Source: Ricordea florida (lineage: Eukaryota; Cnidaria; Anthozoa; Corallimorpharia; Ricordeidae). Taken from it: a stretch of DNA of 64,000 nt. A program made the translations under genes and the position numbers. Each line of letters begins with the position of its first letter. Position 1 is the first letter of the stretch. Below the pieces are notes generated by a model. The model worked only from the letters and a program-made list of their open reading frames with translations. It did not search any database and was not told the DNA's origin. The stretch covers positions 23,598,689 to 23,662,688 of the forward strand of contig OX453274.1 of assembly GCA_949710005.1 (NCBI GenBank), given 5' to 3'. Below, piece after piece: positions 33,395 to 46,962 of this stretch.

Positions 33395-35205
33395 TGCACT
33401 TTGACACTAATGCTTTATACAAACAACCTATACAACAAATACCGTAATAAATACAATTTTCTCATCAAACTTGCCAGGAAAAAATTCTTCCATGACAAAC
33501 TGCTCTCTGTCAGTTCAGATTTAAGAAAGACATGGTCAATTATGAAACAGATTATCTCTAAAAAGGAACCTGAGCAACGTTTCAATAACATGAAAGATAG
33601 TTCTGGTTCATACTCAAATCCTACTCAGATAGCTACAAAGTTTAATAATTTCTTTGCTAATGTTGGTCCTTCTTTGGCAAATAAAATCTCTCCCTCTCAA
33701 ATTACGTATAGAGAGTTTCTGATTGGTCATTACGGAAAGTGTTTCTATCTCAACCCAACTTCTCCCACTGAGGTTGCTAATATAGTTCATTCTCTAAAAA
33801 ATAGTAAGTGTGAGGGTTTTGATGGCCTCTGTATTTCCCCTATAAAAGATACTATTGATTTAATAGCTGCCCCTTTGACCCATATCTGTAATCTGTCATT
33901 TTCTTAAGGTGTTTTTCCAGATAAGCTCAAAACAGCCAAGATCCTTCCCATCTTCAAATGTGATGACTCTTCCTTGTTCTCTAACTACAGGCCTATTTCT
34001 ATTCTCCCTTGTCTTTCCAAGGTCTTTGAAAAACTCTTTTACTTCAGATTGTCTGCATTTCTTGAAGAATTTGACATTCTTAGTCACCATCAATATGGCT
34101 TCAGACCACATCATTCTACAACTATGGCTATCCTCGAATTTGTAAACAATATCTATGAAGGCTTTGAAAGTAATGAATACACTATTGGGATTTTCTTAGA
34201 CCTCAAGAAGGCATTTGATACTGTAAATCATCAGATACTTATTAACAAATTAAACTTTTATGGTATCCGTGGTATTCCTCTAGCTTGGCTCACCAGCTAT
34301 TTAGACAACCGACAACAGTATGTTATGGTCAATGGTCATGTTTCTTCTTATAATACTGTTGTGTGTGGGGTCCCTCAAGGTTCTGTTCTTGGCCCCTTAT
34401 TATTCCTCCTATACATCAATGATCTTTTTCTCTCTTCAAATTATCTTTCATTTATTCTTTTTGCTGATGACACCAATATTTTTCTTCGTCATAAAGACTT
34501 GGCTACTTTAACTAGAATGATTAATCAAGAGCTTTCTCATGTCTCCTCCTGGTTTAATGCAAACAAGCTTACTGTTCATCCTGATAAATCCAAATTCATT
34601 ATCTTTCATCCACGACGTAAACAGATCAATCCTTCAGAATTAAACATCTTAATAAATAACACCCCTATAGCACGGGTACAGGAACATAAATTTCTTGGAA
34701 TAATTATTCACGAAAACCTTTCATGGAAACCGCACATCACTTCCATCTGCGATAAAGTCGCTAAGGTTATAGGAATTTTGTCTAAATCGAGACGATATTT
34801 ACCTTCGGTCACTCTAAAAACTTTATATACTTCCCTCTTTCTACCTTATATCAACTATTGTAACCTCATCTGGGCATCTACATATGCCTCCTACCTTGAA
34901 CCCCTCTATCTACTCCAAAAGAAAGCCATTCGAATTATCACCTTTTCTCCTCCAAAAACTCGTTCTAAGCCTCTTTTTTCAAAGCTTAATATTCTTCCTC
35001 TCCATTCACTTTATAAATTCCATGTTTCTTGTTTTGTATTCTCACACTTTAATCGCCTTTTACCTGCCTCTCTTTCCTCCCTCCTCCACTTTAATCGTGA
35101 TTTTCATGATTATCTAACTCGTTCTCGTTTCAACTTGCATAAAAGGTCTCTCAGGTATCAATTTGCGATTAGTTCCCAATCCCCGACTATTTGGAACGAT
35201 ATCCC
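33395..35205 (+). pseudogene. L2/CR1-like LINE reverse transcriptase with one nonsense codon, both ends truncated
   Basis: The RT frame runs 33401-35205 with a single TAA (33905-33907) between LTHICNLSFS and GVFPDKLKTAKILP. Otherwise it is intact: NYRPISILPCLSKVFEKL, GFRPHHSTT, FLDLKKAFDTVNHQ, CGVPQGSVLGPLLF, FADDTNIF and KFLGIIIHENLSW. It is the same family as the LINE at 2.4 kb. The usual C-terminal PTIWNDIPL is present, but the last ~30 residues, 3'UTR and tail are absent, and the sequence runs straight into the last exon of the minus-strand gene. Losing the 3' end is unusual for a LINE and points to later rearrangement. Confidence 0.85.
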
Positions 35206-38200
35206 CTTGACTGTCCGTGATTCGGAAGCGCTCCGCGAACTTTGCTTTGAGATCATCAATCTTTTTCCTGTACTTGGCTTCATCAAACTTGTCATCCTGT
35301 CGATTCTCTGTTCCTATCTTTGAGGTTTCGTCTGGTTCATCGTCGTCTTCATCTCCACTGTTTTCTTCTCCTGAGTCAGAATCACTTGCATCGCCAGCGA
35401 GGTACCTGTAAACCAGTGCAAATGAATGACAAAAGCTCTTCAGTTCGAGTAAGAACATACACTAAACACTGTTGAACAAAAAAAGCCATTTAATTTCACT
35501 TTTCCATTTATCTTACGGGAAACATTTACGTGGCTTTAGTTTGTGATCTATATTTTACCTGTTCAGTGTTGTGGATAGTTGTTCAATTTTCCTCTGAAGG
35601 AGGGGATGGCAAATCGGACATAGATGCTGTAAACACTGACGGTGGAATGAATGCCCACAATTGAGCCTCACATAGTCGTGAAAGTTGTTTTGAATCGGGC
35701 ACGTCATCAACTCACAAGCGATTAATGAATCTGGCTTGTTTCCTGGGAAAGCATACCCCATTGGTAAGCATCGCTGGTCGAGCGTTGCGTCAAGAGCGGG
35801 GAAATAGTACGGCTGAAAGGACAGGCACATTTTAAGGTAAGCTTAGGCTGTTTTTATGACATGGTCCTTGTTTTGATTCCATTTTCAAATATGCTAATAA
35901 AAATTACACTGGACGAGAAAAGTGTTTAAAGGAAAACTAAATATTAAAAATTTGTTTGGCTTCCAGCACTGGGAATGATCAAATATCATTTATTTTAGAG
36001 TTACTTTAGGTGTCCCATTTTTCAAATGAAATTATTTTTATATTTATTAGGTCACCTGATATTTTCGTGATCCATTTGGAACCTTCCTTGTCTATCCAAC
36101 AGTGTTCCACACAACTACAAAGAGTTCAACAAGAAATCCAGCTGCCTTAAGAGCTATTTCCGTTAGATTTTGTCTCGCCCTTCCATGTTGGTACTCTGGT
36201 ACAAACCATTGTTGAAATTCTTTGTCGTATCGTCTGCCACTCAAGGCATAGGCAGTCATGCTGATCAGTGGAGGTGGAGCTGTCACTGGCACACATGTCA
36301 TAAAGTAAAAGTACAAGTCAAGAAAAAGAAATTGGTAAGGAGAATTTTGTATACAAACAGTTAAGAAGCTCATTGTTAATTTACAACTTTCAAAAATAAT
36401 AGTTCATTTTATCATGTCCACTTCATGATACTATTGTAGTGTGCGTAACGATTTCACTGATTAACAATTTGAAAACAGTAGTGTTGAGCCACAAGATTAT
36501 TCATAATTATTTTGACAGAAATTTTTTAATTTTTCTTGAGTTGATTTTGACAATTTACAACTGGTTGATTGATTTAGTTACAGTTTTGAGACAATTTAGT
36601 GCTTCTAAAGTGCTGTCAGTTGAAAAGTAGAGTTTTCTAAACAGGCACATAATACAATTTAGCTACCTTCTGAAAATAGAATGAAGGATCTCAATCTTCT
36701 TCCCTGTGAAAACATCAAGGTGGTTCTGGAAATTATGTGTCATATCTGGATTATCAGTGAGGTGGAAGAGGAGATCACTCAGTTGACACAGAGTTGCTTT
36801 GTTGTAATTGCGACGGTTGAAAATGATAAAAACCATGGCAACTCTAAACAATGCATGCAGCCACATGCCAAATTCCCCACCATGGAAAATGGTGGTATAA
36901 AGGAAAAATTAAGACAGCTGATTTCATCCAGCAGGTGAAGCAGCATGAGATATTGCTCATCTTTGCAGTTGCCAAATTGGTCAAGGATTATCTCTCTGAC
37001 AATTAGCCATCCACCAAATGCTGCTGTGGTCACAGTTGAGATCTTCTCAGCCCTTGGCCTTTTTGGAAACCTCTTGTTTCTGCCAAATACTGCCTTGTAA
37101 AATTTTGAAAAAAGGGCCAAAATAACAGAACAGTTGACTCCTCTGCATTAAGGGCTACATGGAAGGGACCTTGCCAAGGAATGAGGGCTGGCACTTTTAC
37201 TGGATTTTCATCTGTCCACTGGTAGAACAAATTCAAGAGAAACTGACATTATATGAAAGGTTACAGTATGCAAAATAATATGTAGTGTACAGCTGAAAAT
37301 CTAGTGCATGTAAAATCATTTGCAGTATGTTGCATTGCTTTGCATTGTTGTATTGTGTGTATATAAAAAAAGAAAATACAGTGGAACTTCTTAACTGTGG
37401 ACACCAAAGGAGCATGATTTGTATTTTGGAGTTGGAGATTATGTGAGTTTTGGTCTCTCCAAACCAACTAAACTGTTCATGATATACACGTGTCTGTATT
37501 GTGCAGGTGTCCATAAGAATAGGTTTGATTGTGTGTCAGTTCATAGTCATACCTCTGCTATGAGTTTTTTATTGTATTTCCAAGTTGGAAAATCTATAGT
37601 AACAGCCAACTGGAACTTCAGATACTGAGATAGCTGTGGGCAAAATGCCAAGATGTGGTTTAATGCCTGCCTGTAGTGATGCTTGCTATGTAGTGGCTGC
37701 TGGAAGACGTCTACAAGCCATGTAGTGTTAAGGGTCTGTAACTCATCCCTTTCTGCATTCCAGTAAGCCCTACATATTAAAATTCAACACGAGTTTGTAC
37801 AGTTTTCGAATCCTTTGCAATTTTTGATCTTGAAATATCTACAGAAATTTTTTGAAGACTCAGGGAAGTGGTACAGGAAAATTTAAAAATAGTTATCAAA
37901 CCAAAATTTATTCAGCTGAACCATTTAATTGATTCAAAGAAAGTTCAGATTGAAGGTCCTGGGTCATGGAAATTTAAAACTGTGTCATAATGCAATAGGG
38001 CAAACCACTTTATGTCTTTTGGTCCTGAAATATCGCTAAATTCTTAATGCACACTATCATGGACTGTGTTTATGCAATGTCAAGATGAATACAATAATTG
38101 GCTTCTATTTAGCCCTGACAGGAAAATTAAGCATTACAAGTTCTTTAAAACCTGCCTTTGCAAGGTTTTGCAGGAGTTATATTTGTAGTAGATTACCTTA

Positions 38201-41200
38201 ATTCCTTAAAACTTTTTTCAACATTTGACCAGTTGAACTCTTTGAATTGCAGAGGGAGATGTTGAAGGAAGCTTTGGTGGTAATAATTTCTACTTTCAAC
38301 GGATACAAAACCAAGTAGGTGCTGAATGTCAACACCCCCTCGACAAGGTCGGTCTGTGCCATCCTCCATGGTCACATGTACATTCCAGTGATTCTTAGTG
38401 ATGTCATCTCCCAAATCAACAGCTTCCATTTTGTCATGTATGTCCACAACTGCAGTGCACATATGCCAAGTGGTACTTGTTATGGAACTTGTGGGATTGT
38501 GCTTGGCATGTATGAAATGGATGTCATCTTCAATGAAGAGCATGAACTTTCTATTCTGAAAATCTAGGGTTAAAATAGTACATTCTTGCTCTCAGGGTAT
38601 GCAGTAACACAGAAACTTGTATTATAATTTGTATTGGTATCACCTTGTAATAATGCAAAGTAGACTAGTCTTCCGTCTACAATCATTGATTGAACAATTT
38701 TTTTATGGTCCATGACACATTGTTCTGTTTTCTAAGTTGGGCACAAAGTGGAAACGTAAAATCTTGTTGGGTTAGACTAACTTCATGTAACTTAATTCCA
38801 GTTAATAAATTATTAGGAACATGTTATCTCACTTTTATGGCTTCCTTTTTTTGTTTTTGTACGTCTGTCTTGTTAGCTTCTGCCAATGTCTTTTCGTAGT
38901 TAAGTATTGTTTGTGGGTGGCAGCTGAACCCAAGGACCATGCCAGACATCAGTAAGCTGTAACTGGCTCCTTTCATTTTGAGATTTAAACCATTTGCCTT
39001 CTGGATGGGACAGTTTTTTTCTAGCACACACACAAAAAATGCTGTGGAAGCCCTTTTAACATAACAGGCTTCCTCCACTGAAATATGTGTAATGAAATAC
39101 CAGTGAAACATTTTCAGCCTGAACTAGATATTAGTTTTGCAACTGGTGCTGTCAAATATGCTTTTCAATAAGATGTACTTCCAACAGTGCAAGGAAAGAT
39201 TAAAACATGGAAATGTCACACCAGCATAGGCGTTTTCCATTGGAATAAAAACCATATATATATGTATATATATGTATGTGTACCTGATTGCGAAAGAAAC
39301 TGAGATTGTGTAACATTGACACAACTCTTGTTTTCTGCATTTCCATGCGCTTTCTGGAAGGCTTTTCCTTTTCATCATTGACAATGCATTTATAAAGTTC
39401 ACTGAACAGTCCAGGAGCATGCTGATTGCAGAAAGCTTCCATTTCAGCAGGATTATAGAGGTGTTTGCCCCCCTGTGTATAGTGCTTGGTCAATGCTCTG
39501 TGAAACTGCTGGACATGCTGGCTGAATGATGGTTCTCCTAAAAATGTTTAGAGCATTTTAATTTATTTTATCCATTGGGTTCAATTATCATGATGTCTTC
39601 ATTGAAAAAGCGTAGCACTTCAGCCCTGTTGTTGTTTATTAGTGCTGGTGCACACTCAAATATAGTCGTAATAATTATTTGTTATGAGCCATGCCGGAAT
39701 ACAGAGAAATACACGACTCTAAACAGGGAGGTTAGGTTTACACCCCATTTTCATTTTCAAACTGCACCTTCTGTTGGATTTTGCAATAAGTAGCTGTTTT
39801 GTCCATTTTCTATTTCAACTAGGAAATTAAATTTATACTTCTATCACAGTTATTTATTTTTTCACTTGAATGGAATGGATGGGATAAAGACTCTGGTGAT
39901 AGACAACTTGCCAGTCAAAATAAGGTTTTAGGTACCTTGTGTTTTTTCTAGTAGCTTTGTATTGACTTGTAGCTCCTCAAGCATACTTTCATGTTGTAAC
40001 CTGACCACATTTAAGGTAGCATTCTGCTGCATGATATCTGTAAGCAGTATTACAAAGGTTTATTGTAATTATTTTGATCTTATTTTATCCTATAAGGAAA
40101 CTGCTATTTACAACAGATTTGATATCCTTTTTTTATTTTCTTTTTGACATTGTCATCAAATCATATTCCTTTTTTCTGCCAGATATCAGTTCATAAATTC
40201 ACTTCAGTTTATTTTTTTTAATCCACAGTTTTGTTTTTGGGATTTTACATTCCAACAATACTTGGATCATGCCCCTAAGAGTGCCTTTTATATCTGGTTC
40301 TCTGTTTTTCTCTCTTTGTTTTTCTCTCTCTGCATGTTAAACTTTTGATATCGATGCTGTAAAGCCCTTCTTAGGGATGCTCAATAAAAAGTGTATGTAT
40401 GTATTCATGTTTGTATATTGCTAGAGAATTTTTCTTTATGCTTCAAGAATTTAAGAAGCTATTACAATGCCCTGATTAGAAGCAAGGGAAGTGCTTATGC
40501 TACCAACCTTGCATTTTATTACGCAGGGAATTGTTCTCTTGAGTGAGTTTCTCCGCGTTTCCTTGCTCCCTACTGTACGCGTTCTTGAGCCGCTCATTCT
40601 CTTCTTTGAGCCTTTGAATTTCTCGTAGTTCTCTCGGCTCGTGTTGTTTTTCTGGAGGGCTTTTGCCATGTGTATCCTCTCGGTTGACTGAGGCTAAGTT
40701 AAGGGTATAATTCAAATCCTACTGCAGTGTGTAATGTTTTTTTTTAACTCGCTCGAATAAGCTTGAAAATAAGCCTATGGATTTACCTTTCTCGGCGAAA
40801 CATAATGTTTGTTGAAAAGTATTCGCTCCTCTGTGTCGGCTTGAAGTAAGTGTTTGTTGCAAATACTCGGGTTTAAAAAAAGTTTATTGGTATCTTCGAC
40901 AACGGTCTCAAACACTGCAATGTGGCGTTGGGGCCACTTAGTCAGCCTCCCTGAACAGGTGTCACTCGCGGAACTTTGCGGAAAGCAACAAGTTGTCTCG
41001 TTACTTTGCCGTAATTTTTCGTAGTGCCGAATGCACAGACAAATACCCTCCCCTAACTCATTAACTCTAAAAACCTTTCCCCAACAGCAGTCTTTAAACT
41101 TTAAACTTTAAACTTTAATGAATTTGACACTCCCCTTACGGGGCTTTTCAGTGACAATAAATTACAATGGAAATTACAATTTTAAAATTATAAAAATTAC

Positions 41201-44200
41201 AATGATAAACATTACAATGATAAAAATTACGATGATAAAAATTTGGATAAAATGAATTACTCCTAATTAATCTATGTTAAAAACTCCTCCATTAATTTTG
41301 ATTTTAAATGAAATTTAAAAGATGAAATAGTTTTAAGGGTTTTTAAGTTCGATGCAAGATTATTCCAAATGTTCACTGTTCTATAATGAAATGTTCTTTG
41401 ACCAGAGGCAGATTTAAAAAGGGGAATATTTAAAAGCTGACAGTTCCGGGTCGCACGTTTGGTAATTTTGTTTCGGGTGGTGAACTGATCACTAAGATAA
41501 CGAGGCGCGCATCCAGTCATACATTTAAAGGCTAACACAGCGTCACGAAGGTAGAGGTGTTGTTTAATAGGAAGCCAGCGTAGATCTTTCAATGCTGGCG
41601 TGATGTGGTCGAATTTCCTCGTACCTGTGATGATGCGGGCGGCAAAGTTCTGGACCAATTGCAACTTGCAGATGTTTTTTCCGGAGCTGTTGGACCACAC
41701 GGATGAGCAATAGAATAATTTACTAAATACTAAAGCATTAATTATTGTTATAAGCGTATCACGCTTAAACACATGTTTAACACGACTAATTTGAGCTAAA
41801 CTAGATATACACGATGAGACTGTTTTCAAAATATGGTCGTCAAAAGTAATATTTGGGTCAAGTATAACCCCAAGGTCCTTGGCAGAAGATACAGGGACAA
41901 GTTCTTTCCCCAGTAGAGTTATTCTGAAGTCAGGGAGTTTGGAAGTGAGCTGTCTACTTCCAAAAACCATCAGTTTTGTTTTATCTGGATTTAGAAGAAG
42001 AAGGTTATCGAAACACCAGTTGCGTATCAGTAAAAGGTCATCATTTAAGTCAATGACGGCATTGGGGCAATCCTGAAGTTTAAAAGAGATCTGTAATTTA
42101 GTATCATCGACGTAATATTCTGTTGTGCATTTTCTTGGGACGGATGGTAAGTCGTTGACGTAGACACTAAAAAGGAGCGGCCCCAGTATACTGCCTTGAG
42201 GAACACCACTAGTTAGTGGCAATGCATTTGACAGAGTTGAATGAACGCGTACCACCTGGTATCTGTGGTCTAGATAGCCTTGGAACCACGCAAGGGACGA
42301 ATTTGAGATGCCAACATCTTGTAGTTTTAAGAGAAGGATGTTATGATTTATGCTGTCGAAAGCCTTACTCATATCTAACAGAACCATGGCTGACAATTCC
42401 TTTTTATCAATGCTAGTCAAGATTGCATCGGTAGAGTGGATTAATGCCGTTTCTGTTGAGTGCCATTTTTTGTTTCCATTTTGTTTTGTTGAAAGTCGGT
42501 CATTTTCTACTAGATATGTCATTATCTGATTCAAGGCTGCTCTTTCACATACTTTTGATAGTATCGGTAACAAAGAAATAGGCCTGTTGTTATTAGCTTG
42601 CTCATGATCACCTTCTTTTGGAATGGGTGTCACCACGGCTTTTTTCCAGACGCTCGGGAAAGTGCCGTTACCAAGAGAGCTGTTAATGATGTGAGTGATC
42701 GATGGTAGAATCGTTGGTAGGCAGTCTTTAATGACACGTACAGAGACTTTATCTAATCCTGATGCTTTGTTTGATGGCATTGAAGTAACAATCTGTTCTA
42801 CCTGCTTACATTCCACAGGGTGAAAGGAAAATTGTTCAGACAATGGATAGTGTCTTCGGACGAAATTTAATTTCGTGAGATCATAATTATATTCGGAGGC
42901 GAGTGCTTTGATTTTATCGACGGTGGTTTGGCCAACCGACGTAAAGAAATCATTGAACATGTTCGCAACCGTTTCATCGTCTTGAGTGTATGTCTTAGGG
43001 CAGGCAGATTTCTTGGGAAGACAGGATCTTATTGTTTTCCACAAGCTGCCAGGATTGTTAGCGTTGTTTGCGATTTGTTCCGTAACAAATTGGCGCTCGG
43101 CAAGTCTAATTTCGCGTTTGACTTCTTGTTTATAATTCCTGTATCCAGCCCAGGCGAGAGGATCAATGGATCTTCGTGCAAGCTTCCTACATTGGTCACG
43201 AGTTCTCATGAGTTCACGTATTTCCGAGGTAATACATAAGTTAGGGCGATCGCGAACTTTGACTGTTCTGACGGGTGCATGCTGGTCTAAAATCTGGTTG
43301 AAGAGTGTATTGAAAGCGTGCAGGCTATCTTCAACGTCGTCGAAAGTTTCAATAATGTGCCAAGGAACTTGAGAAAGATCATGAATAAAAGCGTCTCGCT
43401 GGTAATTTGTATAGGACCTGGTAGTGATGTAGGTGGGTGTTTGAGGGCACCTTTAGTTTTTAGTTTCAAAACTGCATATATTAGATCGTGGTCGCTTATG
43501 GACGATGGAACAACTTTTGTTTCCTTTACTAAGTTCTTATTTGACGCAAGTATGACATCAATTAATGATTCTGAAGTCTCTGTAATCCTTGTTGGTTGAT
43601 TAACAACTTGAGACAAATTAAAGGAAGTACAAAAGTTTACAAGTGCTTGTGCTGCTGGGTCTTGTGAGCGCAGAACATTGCAGTTTAGATCACCCAGGAT
43701 GTAAATTGGCTTGTTGTAAGACAACGCTGAAACTAATGTATTGCTGAAGTCTGAATCGAAGCAGTCCTAAGGAGTATTTGGCGGCCTGTAAGCCGTACAG
43801 ATTAAAAATGATTTGAATGTTCGTACCTGGATTTTGAGCCAGAGTTGGTGTTGCCCAGATTCAGCGATAAACGAGAGCTCTTTTAGCCGCTGAGCTTTAT
43901 ATTCTTGTCTAACAAAGGCGCACACACCGCCACCAGTCTTGCTTTCGCGATCAAGTCGATGTAGATTGTAACCTGGAAATTCAATCTCGACATCAGAAAC
44001 TGAGCTATCAAGCCATGATTCAGAGATAGTAAAAATGTCAATCTTGTTGGCAGTGACAGTTTCCTTCGCGAGGGTAAAATGCTCCCTGTTCTTAATCGAA
44101 CGACATTCAAATGAGCGATCTTGATGTTGTTGTTGCCACGATTTCTCCGTGCTTTAGTACTTGCACTGTCGTTTGTGCCAAGCATCCCTGGATTTAGTTC

Positions 44201-44504
44201 GATGTCTTCTTCTGTTTCGTAAAGCCTCCTGGCTCTTCTTGACGGAATTCTTTCATTCAAGTTCAAGAAACTTGAAATTCACTTTAACAAACATATCAAG
44301 ATAAGAAAATCTGCAGATGTAAGGCCACCAAACAACATCAATTTTCTTACCAAAACTAGGGGTACGAACTACCATGTTCCGCGCTAAGACAACCTCAGCT
44401 TCCTGGTTACCACCCAGTGTGACAGCACTGATAGTGATCGAGTTACTCAGCCCGAGGGATATTTTTCTTTTCCGCTTCGGAGGGCCCGTTGTTCCTTGGC
44501 GCAT
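35114..44504 (-). CDS. Multi-exon gene: coiled coil, DUF6589-like region and RING-like end; frameshifted, possibly a pseudogene
   Basis: Exons (minus): 44504-44351, 40693-40508 (or 40504), 40037-39936, 39537-39284, 39000-38833, 38555-38197, 37769-37553, 37242-36667, 36295-36092, 35812-35559 and 35405-35114. Splice sites are GT..AG, and phases agree wherever I checked from exon 1 into 2, 3 into 8, and 10 into 11. Exons 2-3 form a coiled coil (EIQRLKEENERLKN). Exons 4-8 hold KHYTQGGKHLYNP, FIEDDIHFIHAK and NRRNYNKATLCQLSDL, recalling cnidarian DUF6589-type proteins (from memory). Exon 10 has a RING-like CELMTC..LNCGHSFHRQCLQHLCPIC. Exon 11 is acidic (SDSDSGEENSGDEDDDEP) and ends inside LINE sequence, so the native C-terminus is probably lost. 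Exon 8 has apparent frameshifts near 37135 and 36893, and the frame into exon 9 does not fit. Either a recent pseudogene or sequence errors. Function unknown. Confidence 0.6.
41088..44266 (-). mobile_element. CR1/L2-type LINE with endonuclease and reverse transcriptase, in intron 1
   Basis: The RT frame 43209-41272 (645 aa) is open: NNRPISLLPILSKVCERA, LLDMSKAFDSINHN, SGVPQGSILGPLLF, active site YVDDT and KDLGVILDPNITFD. Upstream, broken into several frames (44266-43230), is the apurinic endonuclease: HLNV, SESWL, AYRPPN, YILGDLNCNVL and ISDHDLIYAVL. The 3' end is a short tandem of TTTAAAC (41089-41118), the expected terminal microsatellite. ORF1 is not visible, so the copy is 5' truncated, and frameshifts in the endonuclease make it inactive. 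It is a different lineage from the FADD-type LINEs in this window (YVDD active site). Confidence 0.88.
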
Positions 44505-45431
44505 ACCATTGTTTACCACAAAACATGATGTTAAAAATTTTAGTGGGTTTTCCTTCAAGTCACGTCAGCTTTTCAAAGTGGCTGCACTTGGAAATGGCGG
44601 GAAATTGTTAACCGCGGCGCTTTTGCCGCTAAAGGAAGAATGACTACAACTATAAAGAGAAATCCTCTTTTATTTTACACGAACAAAGTGAAGTTTACAA
44701 TGTTGAATGGACTGTAACAGAGCATTAATTAACGGGAATTACAATCACGATGGTACTATATCACGAAAGGAACGCTTAACGAGAAAACAAACTTGTCTTG
44801 ACTCACAGATTGGTTTGCTAAGTAACCTCAGACGAAGTCTCGCCGAACGATCGCCATTATTCATTATCACAGAGCTTCACGGAGTCGCTCTTATCGGTTT
44901 TTTGCCTTTGGGAAGTGTTTTTTCAAGACCATGCCGACGAAAAAAAAGTCATTTTTGATATTTCCTTGCGAAACAAACAACAATAACGTAGTCCAAATCT
45001 CAAGTTTAACAAGCAATGGGCAGTCTTAACAAACGCGAAAAACAGAGTCCAGTTCTGCTTCCACTAGCAGCGAACATAAACACGAGAGCGAACCACGAAA
45101 GGGAGAATATCCTGTGGAAAATTACCGCCGATCTCACTAAACACAACACCAAGGCAAACTAGAATTGCCGAAGGCGTAATGCAACCGCTTATCAAACTTT
45201 TGACTTATGTGCGAACAGCCTGGTAAGAGACTAAATTACGTGGTGAAATCTTATTTGTCGTCCACCATTTTGAAACATTTGAGGGCGGGAAATGAGCGCG
45301 CCTGCTCAGCGGTTTTTGAGACCTGTCATTCACGAGTTGCCTCACAGCAAGCTTTGATTATAGTTGCACTGGCTCTTTAGCAGTTGTTAGTTTTTTGTTT
45401 GTCCTGCTTGTCGATTATGCAGGGTTTTGCT
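44505..45431. other. Upstream flank of the multi-exon gene; no recognised gene
   Basis: The region before the ATG at 44504 should hold its promoter. A plus-strand frame at 44707-44958 has no recognisable motif. Sequence composition is less AT-rich than its surroundings near 44600 and 45300. Confidence 0.35.
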
Positions 45432-46962
45432 AGTCTCCTCCGCAGCCGTTATTAGGATCGTCACGCAACGCTTCTCCCCCACTAACGGCTGCTTAAACCC
45501 GAACTCTATTTGTTTCCTTTTATTTAGAGTTCACGTGAAATTTACAGAATGCACCAATCACGCGTTGCCTATTGTTAGCTCTGAAACCAATTAACGTATC
45601 AGTAGTTGTCAATGATATCAGTTTCCCGCGTCAATTCATCGCCTCCTTTGCTAGATGTTGCCAGAAATCTCAGAGATTTGCTATGGATCTAACTCCAAAG
45701 AAAATAGTCAAAAGTGGCTCTGGTTGCTTCATTTGTTCGTCGGCTTTCCTCAAGAATAACAAAATCTTCATTTTCGGTAAGATTTCACTCAACATTGCTG
45801 AAGTCATACGATCCTCGCTATCTGTGGACGTGAGCCGCTACTCAGAGAACAGCGAACTGTTTGTCTGTAGAGACAAATCAGTGCTACCAGCGTTTGATAA
45901 AATTTAATCGGGCATGGGATAAGTTGAAGGAGCTAAAGAGAGAAATCGAAGAAGTCTTCAAGGCAAGAGAACAGGGCAAAACGCAGAGCAAAACGCCTAC
46001 TACATCCAGATGAGAATGCCGACAGAGGTGCCAAAAGTACGTCAACCTCATCACATCGAGGAAAAGCATCCAAATCGCTGCGATCTGCCGATACCACTTG
46101 TACTTCTTCTGATGCGTTGGGAAGCCGAATAATGAATTGTCAACCACTACGACAACACGTAATTGAAAAGGTGTTAAAGATTGCGTCAAAAGAAGTTACT
46201 GACTTTTGCTCAAAATACGAAATGCTGCTATCTTGCCATCTTACAATTGATCAGCAATGCCATTTTAAACTCGGGCATAAATTAATTCTTGAAATCAAAT
46301 ATTTATTGTGTACAATAAATGAAGTACGCTTAATATATTGATAACTGGAAGTATAGGCGAGTTGTAAAAGAAATTCACATAAGAATTGCCCAAATCCACT
46401 ATTCATCGATAAATAAGTCTCCGGGCTGTGTATTATGCTTATGCTTTTTCTTTTTCTTCTCAGGTATGCTTAATAACAACATCCGGGACGCGAAATTGAA
46501 GTCATCAATTCACAAGCTTAAGATTTCAATGCCTACAGTATTTGTAAATTAATTCAGACAGGATTTCCTATCTAAAAGGTAACTTCAGAAGCGGAATTGA
46601 CAAACAAAAGCAAGTGTCCAATTGGCCCTTGACTTGCCACTGCTTTATAACATGAGCTTCATCAATAGCCAAGGTACATAACTTTCTACTGTGTATGGTT
46701 CTTCAACGATCATTCAACAGCCACGCTCTTGGTGACCCGAAAACGATGGGATATTCTCCCTCCTCAATCCACTTTCACTATCCGTAGCCGATAGAACACG
46801 AGTTGTGATTGGACAATTTAGTCTTGGCGCGACCGCCTCAGGAATATGTGAGGGATGTTGCGATTGGCTAATCCGCGGAAACAGATAGAGTTCGGGTTTA
46901 AGCAGCCTTTAGTGGGGGAGAAGCGTTGCGTGACGATCCTAATAACAGCTGCTGAGAAGACT
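45432..46962. mobile_element. 1.5-kb transposon with ~85-bp terminal inverted repeats
   Basis: The left TIR (45432-45516) and right TIR (46878-46962) are inverse with a handful of mismatches; inward from the end they read AGTCT..CAGC.GTTATTAGG and then ATCGTCACGCAACGCTTCTC. The flanks GGGTTTTGCT (45422-45431) and GGGTTTTTGC (46963-46972) resemble a 9-10 bp target duplication. Long TIRs plus a 9-10 bp duplication suggest a MULE, but no transposase is present. The right end abuts a tyrosine-recombinase relic. It carries a broken zinc-finger-like ORF. Confidence 0.65.
45572..46341 (+). pseudogene. Broken ORF with an N-terminal zinc-finger-like module
   Basis: The frame 45572-45900 codes GSGCFICSSAF, NKIFIFGK and LFVCRDK. 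After a one-base shift near 45872 the other frame gives CYQRLIKFNR and a basic/acidic helix LKELKREIEEVF, then a stop at about 46012. The spacing of CxxC..CxxxC suggests a small zinc-binding domain followed by a helix. A later block (46117-46341) starting MNCQPLRQHVIEKVLK may be the continuation. I recall similar modules in uncharacterised cnidarian proteins but cannot name the family. It lies wholly inside the 1.5-kb TIR element, so it may be captured host sequence or the element's own decayed gene. Confidence 0.4.
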
